DNA of 64,000 nt from Megasphaera sp. AM44-1BH. GTDB taxonomy: Bacteria > Bacillota > Negativicutes > Veillonellales > Megasphaeraceae. Positions within the stretch are counted from its first letter, which is position 1; each line of letters begins with the position of its first letter. The notes under the pieces were generated by a model that saw only the letters and a program-made list of their open reading frames with translations, had not been told where the DNA came from and searched no databases. The translations under genes were made by a program, and so were the position numbers. The stretch lies in NCBI RefSeq assembly GCF_003467125.1, contig NZ_QSFA01000012.1:28493-92492 (forward strand). The letters are read 5' to 3'. This document shows, one piece after another, positions 57,160 to 64,000 of this stretch.

Positions 57160-58473
57160 TTATGGATTCGACGGCACCGGTTCGACGACGACCCGGCCAC
57201 CTTCGACTTTAATAACGCGCACGGCTACATCCCGGTCTATAAACGCTCCGCTTGAAACGGCATCGACCCGTTCTTTGCCAATACGGATGGTACCGGCCGG
57301 GCGCAGGATGGTAATCGTCGTACCGCGCTGAAACAGATACTTGCTCTTATCTTCCTGGGATGTATACCCTTTTTCTTTCGTAGACCGCGTGGTCAGGGCT
57401 ACTCTGGCAAACAGCCGGCTTTTCGGCAGATGCCTGCCCAGGATATAAAACAGGATGACAGCAATGACGATGCCGCCAGCCAGAATATACACTGCCTGTA
57501 CGGTTGCTCCCAGCATCCAGAACAGACTGCCAAACAAAAGGAGGATACCGGCTACGCCAAAGATACCGATTCCCGGTGTGACCAGTTCCAGGGCAATGAG
57601 GACCAGACCGCCTATAAACGCTCCGATGACTTTCAGATCATCAGCCAGTGTGCCATCACCAGATATGAGCATGACGCCGCCCAGCAGGCATGCTGTCACC
57701 AGCCCGACGCCGATGCCGGCCGTTTTGATTTCGATGAGGACTGCCGCCAGGATAAGGCCGACAAAAAGCATGCGGACGTATTCATTCTGGAGCAGCCCCA
57801 GCACGTCATCCTTCCAGCCTTTATCTTCATAATACACCGCTGCATCATCCATACTGAACAAATGCAGGGCTTCTTCTGCCGTATCAGCCGTTCCTTCCGA
57901 CAGGTTCAGCTCCCGGGCCTGCACGTCCGTAAGCGCAAGGATTTCACCGGCATCGGCATATCCGGGCAGGCCGTCTTTTTTATCGACCATCGCCTCGGCG
58001 ATGCGGGGATTGTGGCCGTTATTAGCGGCAGTCGTACTGAATTCCGATTTCAGGGCTGCAATATTCTTTTCCGTTGCCGGTATGGGCTCAGCCGCCCCTA
58101 TGCTGCTGCCCGGTGCCATGACAATATGGCGGCAGGCAATGGCAATCAGCGCTCCCGCCGACCAGGCACGTGATGTAACCAGGGCAATCGTAGGAATAGA
58201 CGTTTCCTGCAAAAGATCACGGATGCGCAGTGCGCTGTCCACACGGCCACCTTGGGTATTGATGCGCACGACGATAGCCTTATCCCCGTTTTCTTCAGCC
58301 TGGCTGATACCGCGCTGCACCAGTGCTACCTGGCTGCCATCGATTTCTCCGGAAATGGAAATGACCCGGGCCGATTCTTTTTCCTGGGCCCATACAGCAG
58401 GCCCTGTCACTGCAGCTGCCAGACAAAAACATACGACACAGACAAAAAAACGCATGGCTACAGCAAACTTCAT
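57160..58473 (-). CDS. nfeD: NfeD membrane serine protease, long form
   Basis: A 437-residue protein of the YqeZ type. It has a signal peptide (ending near VWAQ, residue 30), a ClpP/Clp-crotonase-like protease domain (about 35-220) with VVRINTQGGRVDSALRIRD and the Ser of RAWSAGALIAIAC near residue 111, then four or five membrane segments (about 235-350), and a C-terminal OB-fold NfeD domain. The family works with flotillins. GGAGG precedes the ATG. Operon order is hypothetical-nfeD-floA-small membrane protein. Confidence 0.95.
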   Translation of the reverse strand: MKFAVAMRFFVCVVCFCLAAAVTGPAVWAQEKESARVISISGEIDGSQVALVQRGISQAEENGDKAIVVRINTQGGRVDSALRIRDLLQETSIPTIALVTSRAWSAGALIAIACRHIVMAPGSSIGAAEPIPATEKNIAALKSEFSTTAANNGHNPRIAEAMVDKKDGLPGYADAGEILALTDVQARELNLSEGTADTAEEALHLFSMDDAAVYYEDKGWKDDVLGLLQNEYVRMLFVGLILAAVLIEIKTAGIGVGLVTACLLGGVMLISGDGTLADDLKVIGAFIGGLVLIALELVTPGIGIFGVAGILLLFGSLFWMLGATVQAVYILAGGIVIAVILFYILGRHLPKSRLFARVALTTRSTKEKGYTSQEDKSKYLFQRGTTITILRPAGTIRIGKERVDAVSSGAFIDRDVAVRVIKVEGGRVVVEPVPSNP

Positions 58474-58491
58474 GAGTTCACCTCCACTAAC

Positions 58492-58893
58492 TTACTCATT
58501 CGTGGTTCTGGGTGGAACGGACTTGAAATACCCGGCAGCCTGCATCTCTGCCAGCTCGGCATCGGACAAGGTACGCGCCACATGACGTTCGGCTTCTTCC
58601 ACCGGCTGGGAGCGGACAATTTCGATTTTATCGAGAACGGCATTATACACATCGGCAGGCTTGTTTTCTTTCAGCCATTCCAGCATATGCTCCACCCACT
58701 GCCGGCAGGACCAGGAACCTTCGCCGTGATTGTGTCCGCGCAGGATCTGTACCTGCACCTTTTCAGGAATCTTGGCAATCAGCCAGTTCCACATTTCGTA
58801 ATGGATTAAATACGTATATTTGGCATCGATCTCGCGCAGGTTCTTCTCATGAAGTTCCAGTTCATAGCGGGACCAGAATAAGCCAAGTGTCAT
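58492..58893 (-). CDS. Hypothetical protein upstream of nfeD
   Basis: A 133-residue soluble, mostly helical acidic protein without a recognised family. It has a Trp-rich N-terminal half (HYEMWNWLIAKIPEK, HNHGEGSWSCRQWVEHMLEWLKEN) and a C-terminal segment with EAERHVARTLSDAELAEMQAAGYF. GGGAGG precedes the ATG. It lies 18 bases before nfeD and so probably heads the nfeD-floA operon. No signal peptide or membrane helix. Confidence 0.65.
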   Translation of the reverse strand: MTLGLFWSRYELELHEKNLREIDAKYTYLIHYEMWNWLIAKIPEKVQVQILRGHNHGEGSWSCRQWVEHMLEWLKENKPADVYNAVLDKIEIVRSQPVEEAERHVARTLSDAELAEMQAAGYFKSVPPRTTNE

Positions 58894-59010
58894 TCCAATT
58901 ACCTCCCAACAAGGATGTTTTATGGTAAAGAAGTCCTTGCCTGTGCAAGTACTTCCTTATACAATTCTATACATTTTCCCAAAATCCTGCAACTACAGAA
59001 AAAATACCAC

Positions 59011-59057
59011 AAAAAGAAGGCTGTAACAGACGATTGGGATTCTGTTATCAACCTTCT
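59011..59057 (-). terminator. Terminator of trpS-yfbR-tatD
   Basis: Minus-strand AGAAGGTTGATAACAGA and TCTGTTACAGCCTTCT pair with a few mismatches, followed by TTTTTG. It lies just after the tatD stop. Confidence 0.8.
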
Positions 59058-59069
59058 CCGGCATTTCCG

Positions 59070-59843
59070 TCATAAACGGAACAACGTTTCTGTATTTTTC
59101 TTGGCATGTGCCATCAGTTCCTGGACCGGCACATGCATATAGGACGCCAGTGTCTGCGCCACATAGACAATATTATTGGGGACATTGGTCCGGGGCAGAT
59201 GAAATCCCCGCGGTGTCAGATACGGCGCATCTGTCTCCAGCAGCACTCTGTCAAGGGGAAGAACTGACACGGCATCGCGCAGGTCATCGGCACGCCGTTC
59301 ATCGCAGATCCATCCGGTAATGCCAATATAAAATCCCATACTGAGCAGCGTCTCCAGCGTCTTTTTGTCACCGGTATAACAGTGGACGACGGACCGGGAG
59401 CATATGTCTTCATGGCCGGTGAAACAGGAAATGAAATCATCGGCAGCATCCCGTTCATGAAGAAACATGGGTTTATCCAGCTCTTCCGCCAGAGCAATGA
59501 GCTCCTTGAAATAATGGAGCTGGTTTTCTTTCGTCGAATACATGCGGTCGTAATCAAGCCCCGTTTCCCCTACGGCGACTACTCTGGGATTAGTCGTTAC
59601 GATGCGCCGGATTTCCTCTATATCCTCTTTCCTGGCTTCATCTGCCGCATGAGGATGGATGCCTGCCGTCCCATAGGCATCGTGATCTTTGACAAACGCA
59701 TCGACTTTGCGGTTTTCCCGGTCTTCTGACCCGGTGAGGATACAGCAGATGCCATCGGCTGCCGCATCAGCGAGGATGCGTTCCGGCCGGGGAAAAGAAC
59801 GGGTAAACAGATTGAGACCAATATCATAATAGGTAATATCCAT
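59070..59843 (-). CDS. tatD: TatD-family metal-dependent DNase
   Basis: A 257-residue TIM-barrel hydrolase with 3'-5' exonuclease activity in characterised members. It starts YYDIGLNLFTRSF, the TatD-proper type where the usual D-x-H-x-H reads D-x-G-x-N as in E. coli TatD. AGIHPHAADE near residue 60, AVGETGLDYDRMYS near residue 90, MFLHERDA near residue 126, and LLETDAPYLTPRG near residue 199 provide the metal ligands. The ORF could start with a GTG four codons earlier, but the ATG at 59843 lies after GAGGT. Third gene of the Trp T-box operon, 17 bases after yfbR. Confidence 0.93.
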   Translation of the reverse strand: MDITYYDIGLNLFTRSFPRPERILADAAADGICCILTGSEDRENRKVDAFVKDHDAYGTAGIHPHAADEARKEDIEEIRRIVTTNPRVVAVGETGLDYDRMYSTKENQLHYFKELIALAEELDKPMFLHERDAADDFISCFTGHEDICSRSVVHCYTGDKKTLETLLSMGFYIGITGWICDERRADDLRDAVSVLPLDRVLLETDAPYLTPRGFHLPRTNVPNNIVYVAQTLASYMHVPVQELMAHAKKNTETLFRL

Positions 59844-59860
59844 ATCACACCTCACGCTGG

Positions 59861-60451
59861 TCAGGATTCTGTATTCATATCATCAAGAGACAACAGAAAG
59901 CTCGGCGCATAGTCGCGGAGAAAATGCTGTACTTCCGGCATTCCCAGATTCTGCAGCCGGGTTCCAATTGTTTCATAGGCTTCGTTAAATTCGCTGTTGC
60001 CGGCATGTTTTTCCTGCAGGCATTTCAAATACGCACTCAGCGTATCAGCCGCCTTGACAAAGGGCCATACAGGATCTTCCTCAGCATGGCAGATCAGCGG
60101 TTCATAGTCCGGCTGCAAATCTTCCGGCAGCGTTTCTACCAGCCGTTTCTGTGCCAGCTCTTCTACTTCGCCGTAGGTCCTGCGCATGACCGGACTGAAA
60201 TACTTGACCGGTGTCGGCATGTCACCGGTAAAGACTTCACTGGCATCGTGATACAACGCCAGCAGGACAGCCCGGCCGGCATCCACCGTGCCGCCATCCG
60301 CGTAGTATCTATTGTGCAGCAGGCAGAGATGATAGGCAATCATCGCCGTCTGCAGCGTATGCTCCTGCACGTTTTCTTCGATGGTATTGCGCATCAGGCT
60401 CCAGCGGCGGATAAATTTCATGCGCGATAAGATGGCAAAGAAATGACTCAT
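59861..60451 (-). CDS. yfbR: 5'-deoxynucleotidase YfbR
   Basis: HD-domain phosphatase that hydrolyses deoxyribonucleoside 5'-monophosphates. The 196 residues align along almost their full length with E. coli YfbR: SHFFAILSRMKFIRRWSLMRNT, ENVQEHTLQTAMIAYHL (first His), ALYHDASEVFTGDMPTPVKYF (the HD pair near residue 68), and KAADTLSAYLKCLQEKHAGN-like sequence near residue 133 (last Asp). It lies between trpS and tatD with gaps of 9 and 17 bases, so it should be induced by tryptophan limitation. Confidence 0.95.
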   Translation of the reverse strand: MSHFFAILSRMKFIRRWSLMRNTIEENVQEHTLQTAMIAYHLCLLHNRYYADGGTVDAGRAVLLALYHDASEVFTGDMPTPVKYFSPVMRRTYGEVEELAQKRLVETLPEDLQPDYEPLICHAEEDPVWPFVKAADTLSAYLKCLQEKHAGNSEFNEAYETIGTRLQNLGMPEVQHFLRDYAPSFLLSLDDMNTES

Positions 60452-60460
60452 ATGAACTCC

Positions 60461-61447
60461 TTATTTGCGATACAGCCCCATAGCCCGGCAGGCTTTGACG
60501 TAGGTAACATTGGCCTTGGCATGGGCTTTCTTGGCGCCTTCGTCGAGGATAGTATCCAGCTCGGGATCGCCGACAAGCTGCTGATAGCGCTGCTGGATCG
60601 GTTCCAATACGGAAATGACCGCATCAGCCACATCTTTCTTGAAGGCCCCGTAGCCTTTGCCTTCGTAGGCTTTTTCAATATCTTCATGGCTCTGGTCAGT
60701 CACAGCCGAGAGGATTTCAATCAGGTTGGAAATGCCGGGCTGGCAATCCGTATCATACCGTACAGTATTCAGGCTGTCCGTCTGGGCCCGTTTAATTTTC
60801 TTTTCAATATCCTTGGGATCATCGAGAAGATAAATGGTAGCCGTCGTATTGGAATCGGACTTACTCATTTTTTTCGTCGGTTCCTGCAGGCTCATAACCC
60901 GGGTACCGTCATGGCCGAGCAGGATCTGAGGCAGTTTAAATACTTCCCCATACAACCGGTTGAACCGCTGTGCCAGATCGCGGGTGATTTCCATATGCTG
61001 TTTCTGGTCATCACCGACGGGAACATAGTCGGCCTGATACAGAAGGATATCTGCCGCCATCAGGGGCGGATAGGTCAAAAGGCCGGCCGGGATGGAATCG
61101 CCCCGCTTGGAAGCTTTGTCCTTGTACTGGGTCATCCGTTCCAGTTCGCCTACATAGGAAGACGTAATCATGATCCAGCCGAGCTGTACGTGTTCCGGTA
61201 CTTCCGACTGTACGAACAGTGTCGCTTTCTGCGGGTCCAGGCCGGCAGCGATATAAATAGCTGCCAGCTGACGGGTCCGTTCATGGAGAAGCTGCGGATC
61301 CTGTGGCACCGTAATAGCATGCTGGTTGACAATGCAGTAATAACATTCATTGGCATCCTGCAATTTCGTAAAATTACGCAGTGCGCCAAGATAATTTCCT
61401 AATGTAAGATTGCCACTCGGCTGAATACCTGAAAAGATAATAGACAT
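60461..61447 (-). CDS. trpS: Tryptophanyl-tRNA synthetase
   Basis: Class Ic synthetase of 328 residues. The HIGH-like motif is in SGIQPSGNLTLGNYLG near residue 5, IVNQHAITVPQDP near residue 35, and the KMSKS motif KKMSKSDSNTTA near residue 190. The start at 61447 follows AGGAGGAG, and 54 upstream in-frame codons belong to the T-box leader. It heads an operon with yfbR and tatD. Confidence 0.97.
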   Translation of the reverse strand: MSIIFSGIQPSGNLTLGNYLGALRNFTKLQDANECYYCIVNQHAITVPQDPQLLHERTRQLAAIYIAAGLDPQKATLFVQSEVPEHVQLGWIMITSSYVGELERMTQYKDKASKRGDSIPAGLLTYPPLMAADILLYQADYVPVGDDQKQHMEITRDLAQRFNRLYGEVFKLPQILLGHDGTRVMSLQEPTKKMSKSDSNTTATIYLLDDPKDIEKKIKRAQTDSLNTVRYDTDCQPGISNLIEILSAVTDQSHEDIEKAYEGKGYGAFKKDVADAVISVLEPIQQRYQQLVGDPELDTILDEGAKKAHAKANVTYVKACRAMGLYRK

Positions 61448-61464
61448 AATGTTTTCTCCTCCTG

Positions 61465-61735
61465 CCAATAAAAAAACCTTCCATCCCTTATTATAGGGAC
61501 GAAAGGAAAGTGTTTCCGCGGTACCACCCTGGTTGGCATAAAGCCCGGCTCTTACATGCACATCATAATGCACTCTTTCATGGTAACGGTGAAAGTTCCG
61601 GCCCGTCATACTGACTTCTGACGGCCCCTCCCGGGCCCATTCCTTCTTTCTCCTCCTGCCGGACTTACACCATCACCGGCTCGCTGAAAGGGGTGTAAAA
61701 GAACTACTTGCTCCCGCTCATCGGGTTTCTTTATA
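61465..61735 (-). promoter_or_regulatory. T-box riboswitch with UGG (Trp) specifier
   Basis: Leader of trpS. Minus-strand stem I has the distal AGCGAGCCGGTGATGGTG, and the specifier loop reads GAA-TGG-GCCC with TGG at 61639-61637. The T-box CCAGGGTGGTACCGCGG spans 61532-61516. The terminator CCTTTCGTCCCT and AGGGATGGAAGG is followed by seven T (61465-61500). UGG matches the trpS gene it controls, which supports the same reading for the Leu leader at 21.6 kb. Confidence 0.95.
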
Positions 61736-61744
61736 TATATTGGT

Positions 61745-61773
61745 ATTGTAGCCCCGAATACAGGCCCTGTCAA
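61745..61773 (-). promoter_or_regulatory. Promoter of the trpS T-box operon
   Basis: Minus-strand TTGACA (61773-61768) and TACAAT (61750-61745) with a 17-bp spacer, just upstream of stem I. Confidence 0.75.
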
Positions 61774-61849
61774 GGACGATCTTACAAAAAAAGCCTTGAC
61801 TTAAACCTTACTCCATGTGCTAAAATAAGCCATCACAGGAGGAATTTAC

Positions 61850-63163
61850 ATGAAATTGACACGAAAAAAAATCATACTGACTGCCCTTCCACTGGTGGCA
61901 GCCGCTCTCATAGGAGCTTATTTTTTCATTCCCGGTTCCAAAGCCGTCGCCCGTCAGGGCATACAGGTCACTAAAGCGGCCGCAGCCCATTACGATCTGA
62001 CCAGCGATGTCGATGCATCCAATGTACGACAGGTCATCACCCGGGACAGCACGACGAGCCGCACTATTATGTGGCAGTCTGATTTCTCAGAAGAACCGGC
62101 CCTGGTCGAATACCGCATAAAAGGCTCTGATGGCGATGTATTCCAGCAGCAGGCGACGAATGAAGCCTTTACGGACGATGATACGACGACCTATATCCAC
62201 AGCGCATTGCTGCAGGACCTCACACCGGGAACAACATATGAATATCGCGTTGGCTACGGGGAAAAACGGACAGAATGGCAGGAATTCCAGACCGCCCGGG
62301 GAAATGATTTCAAAGCCCTCATTTTCCCAGATTCCCAATCGAGTGACTACAGCGTCTGGGCTGCTACGGTCCAGCCGGCCTGGCAGCGCAACAGCGATGC
62401 ACAGTTTTTCATCAATATGGGCGATCTCGTGGATAACGGGCAGGACCACTATCAGTGGAATGCCTGGTTCGATGTCGTCGGCCCCATGATCCGCCGCATC
62501 CCCGTGGCCCCGCTCATGGGGAATCACGAAACGTACAACCGCGACTGGAAGGTGCGGATGCCCGAAGCATACCTCCATCTCTTCTCCCTGCCCGGCGGTG
62601 TTCCCGGATCGTATCAGAACCAATTCTATTCCTTTGATTACGGCGATGTTCATTTTGTCGTCCTCAATACGCAGGCGTCAGAACTGGCCGACTGGCAGCC
62701 CCGGCTCAACGAAGAACAGGCAGCCTGGTTCCGGCAGGATATGGCAAAGACGACCAAAAAATGGAAAGTCGTCCTCATGCACAAGGATCCGCTGCAGTAT
62801 GGCTTTGCCAACCGGCCCCAGCCACGGGAAGAAGGATTTTCTCCAGAAGGCACATTCTGGATGCCCCTATTCGATGAAGCAGGCGTAGACGTCGTCCTGT
62901 CTGCCCATCTGCACACCTACCGCGACCGGGGACATATCCGGAATTTCCAGCGCGATCCGTCGGGCCCCCTCTATATCATCACCGGCGTGGCCGGCAATGT
63001 CCAGTATCCCGGCCTCTGGAAACAGCACAGCCTGGATGAATACGTGGCCCCTCAGCCGGAAACAGATAATTATATGACCATGGAAGCTACAGAAAATCAA
63101 CTGACATTCCAGAGTTTCCTGCCCGACGGCACACTGCTGGAACGCACGGCTGTAGAAAAATAA
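61850..63163 (+). CDS. Secreted purple-acid-phosphatase-like metallophosphoesterase
   Basis: A 437-residue exported protein. The N-terminus KLTRKKIILTALPLVAAALIGAYFF is a signal peptide or membrane anchor. A fibronectin-III-like domain follows (about 60-150, with TSRTIMWQSDF and LTPGTTYEYRVGYG), as in purple acid phosphatases. The metallophosphoesterase core has IFPDSQSSDY, MGDLVDNGQDHYQW, LMGNHETYNRDW, VVLMHKDP and SAHLHTYRDRG, so the metal ligands are present. It should cleave phosphomonoesters outside the cytoplasmic membrane. AGGAGG precedes the ATG. Monocistronic. Confidence 0.88.
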   Translation: MKLTRKKIILTALPLVAAALIGAYFFIPGSKAVARQGIQVTKAAAAHYDLTSDVDASNVRQVITRDSTTSRTIMWQSDFSEEPALVEYRIKGSDGDVFQQQATNEAFTDDDTTTYIHSALLQDLTPGTTYEYRVGYGEKRTEWQEFQTARGNDFKALIFPDSQSSDYSVWAATVQPAWQRNSDAQFFINMGDLVDNGQDHYQWNAWFDVVGPMIRRIPVAPLMGNHETYNRDWKVRMPEAYLHLFSLPGGVPGSYQNQFYSFDYGDVHFVVLNTQASELADWQPRLNEEQAAWFRQDMAKTTKKWKVVLMHKDPLQYGFANRPQPREEGFSPEGTFWMPLFDEAGVDVVLSAHLHTYRDRGHIRNFQRDPSGPLYIITGVAGNVQYPGLWKQHSLDEYVAPQPETDNYMTMEATENQLTFQSFLPDGTLLERTAVEK

Positions 63164-63184
63164 CAAGTACTATAGATAAAGATA

Positions 63185-63234
63185 AAACGGAGCAGTCCGA
63201 CAGACCCAGATGAGTCTGTCAGACTGCTCCGTTT
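63185..63234. terminator. Bidirectional terminator
   Basis: Arms AAACGGAGCAGTCCGACAGAC and GTCTGTCAGACTGCTCCGTTT with one mismatch, between convergent genes. T-runs are short. Confidence 0.75.
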
Positions 63235-63247
63235 ATTTACGTACGTT

Positions 63248-64000
63248 CTATTTTCTGTCTTTGACGCGGACACGCTGTACCGTCGGCTGTCCGTTATCGT
63301 CACGATGAATCGTGTCAATCCGGATGTACTGGAGTTCTGGTGAAAATTCTTTGACCAGTTTACTCAATTCCGGATCCATGCTTCCTGCACCGCTTTCGAC
63401 AATGCGGTATACGATGGCTGCAAATTCATAGCGGGTCATCATGCGGTCCCCTTTGAATTCTCCATCAGGGTAGCCTTCCAGAAGGCCTTTCTTGGCCAGA
63501 GCCGTCACGTACTGGTAAGCCCAGTGGTTTTCTGCCACATCGGGGAATAGGACACTCTTTTCCGGCCCTTCTGCCATGCCGTGCATGCTTTCTAATTTGG
63601 CAATAAGGGCATCCTGTTCGGCCATATGACGGCGCATAGCTTCCATTTCCTTCGCCATGGCGACGCGGGATGTCGATATGTGATTGCCCTGTCCCAGTTT
63701 GATGCTGACGCCGGCATTGAACATATTTTCTCCGCCGCCGAAGGAGCCGCCGATGCTGAACATGGTGTCTTCATTGGGACGGTAATACGCACCGACAGCT
63801 GCCGCATTGGCTCCCCGGTAATGGCCATATCCTGCAGCAAAGTCCCACTTGTCGTCCGGGTCGAAGTCCAGCGGATGGAGGGCTGCCAAAGCCGCCGAAC
63901 CGGCACCGACGCGGTCTACGCGGGTTCCCAGCTTATTCACGGCTCCGCCCAGATTGGAAATGGCCTGGCCTGCGGCGTACAACTGACTGCCATTGACGGC
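63248..64000 (-). CDS. YadA-type trimeric autotransporter with C-terminal SLH domain, N-terminus beyond window
   Basis: C-terminal 250 residues of a trimeric surface adhesin; the gene continues past base 64000. The visible part begins AVNGSQLYAAGQ, the usual neck motif, then a YadA membrane anchor (about 75 residues: AALAALHPLDFDPDDKWDFAAG, GHYRGANAAAVGAYYRP, MFNAGVSIKLGQG). After the barrel comes a coiled coil (VAMAKEMEAMRRHMAEQDALIAKLE) and one SLH domain (FPDVAENHWAYQYVTALAKKGLLEGYPDGEF to FAAIVYRIVE). The chain ends in a basic tail (VQRVRVKDRK). In classical YadA proteins the barrel is the very C-terminus. Here a periplasmic tether to the cell wall is added. Confidence 0.9.
   Translation of the reverse strand, partial: AVNGSQLYAAGQAISNLGGAVNKLGTRVDRVGAGSAALAALHPLDFDPDDKWDFAAGYGHYRGANAAAVGAYYRPNEDTMFSIGGSFGGGENMFNAGVSIKLGQGNHISTSRVAMAKEMEAMRRHMAEQDALIAKLESMHGMAEGPEKSVLFPDVAENHWAYQYVTALAKKGLLEGYPDGEFKGDRMMTRYEFAAIVYRIVESGAGSMDPELSKLVKEFSPELQYIRIDTIHRDDNGQPTVQRVRVKDRK

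Noticed and set aside
1..64000. CRISPR arrays, insertion sequences, prophage or integrase genes
   Set aside because: No direct-repeat arrays, transposase motifs or phage structural genes were seen anywhere in the window.

Overview
The window looks like chromosome of a diderm Firmicute of the class Negativicutes, most likely a Megasphaera or Dialister-type member of the Veillonellaceae. This is inferred from gene content and was not tested by a search. Firmicute signs are two T-box leaders, RemA, YicC, ribonuclease M5, TrmK, YnbB, FloA and an Fe-S type PurF with propeptide. The sign of an outer membrane is a YadA-type trimeric autotransporter carrying an SLH domain at the right edge. Coding density is high. 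I saw no insertion sequence, prophage, CRISPR array or rRNA.

Layout. 1-15.4 kb, all on the minus strand: dut and pnp after rpsO, purC, fumC, the purine operon purE-F-M-N-H-D, an amino-acid ABC permease/ATPase pair, and thiE with a Nif3-family gene and trmK. 15.5-32.1 kb is the accessory stretch with mixed strands: a His/Pro-tailed lipoprotein, a MATE exporter, an unannotated 51-residue ORF, an ald-gltS operon, a T-box-controlled transporter, an EamA exporter, an orphan membrane domain, tRNA-Ser(CGA), an esterase, a MarR/QueG-like pair, and a MerR regulator followed by a PLP lyase and a BCCT transporter. 32.2-49.1 kb is minus-strand housekeeping: yraN-comM-dprA, miaB-mutS-mutL-methyltransferase-miaA-ynbB-rnmV-rsmA, and yicC-remA-gmk-rpoZ-coaBC. 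49.3-64 kb: rarD, an iron-dependent alcohol dehydrogenase, a tRNA with CAU anticodon, a MogA-like gene, a secreted protein coupled to a membrane-tethered degenerate exonuclease, an nfeD-floA operon flanked by unknown genes, a Trp T-box operon trpS-yfbR-tatD, a secreted phosphoesterase, and the autotransporter C-terminus.

How the genes work together. The purine cluster covers PurF, PurD, PurN, PurM, PurE, PurC and IMP cyclohydrolase, but the cyclohydrolase is only 201 residues and lacks the AICAR formyltransferase half. The operon is preceded by a strong promoter, a 21-codon ORF with a good ribosome-binding site, and a hairpin, which together look like an attenuator. Amino-acid supply is watched by T-boxes: a CUC (Leu) specifier before the transporter and a UGG (Trp) specifier before trpS. 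DNA repair (mutSL), tRNA modification (miaA, miaB) and rRNA maturation (rnmV, rsmA) share one long collinear block.

The most interesting leads are: the purE leader ORF; the membrane-anchored exonuclease-fold protein that has lost its catalytic Asp residues; the MarR/QueG-like pair with a perfect 16-bp palindrome; the MerR-lyase-BCCT module with a 19-bp-spacer promoter; the 51-codon ORF with its own terminator; and the YadA barrel followed by an SLH domain. All coordinates and motifs were read by eye. Family assignments rest on remembered family signatures.
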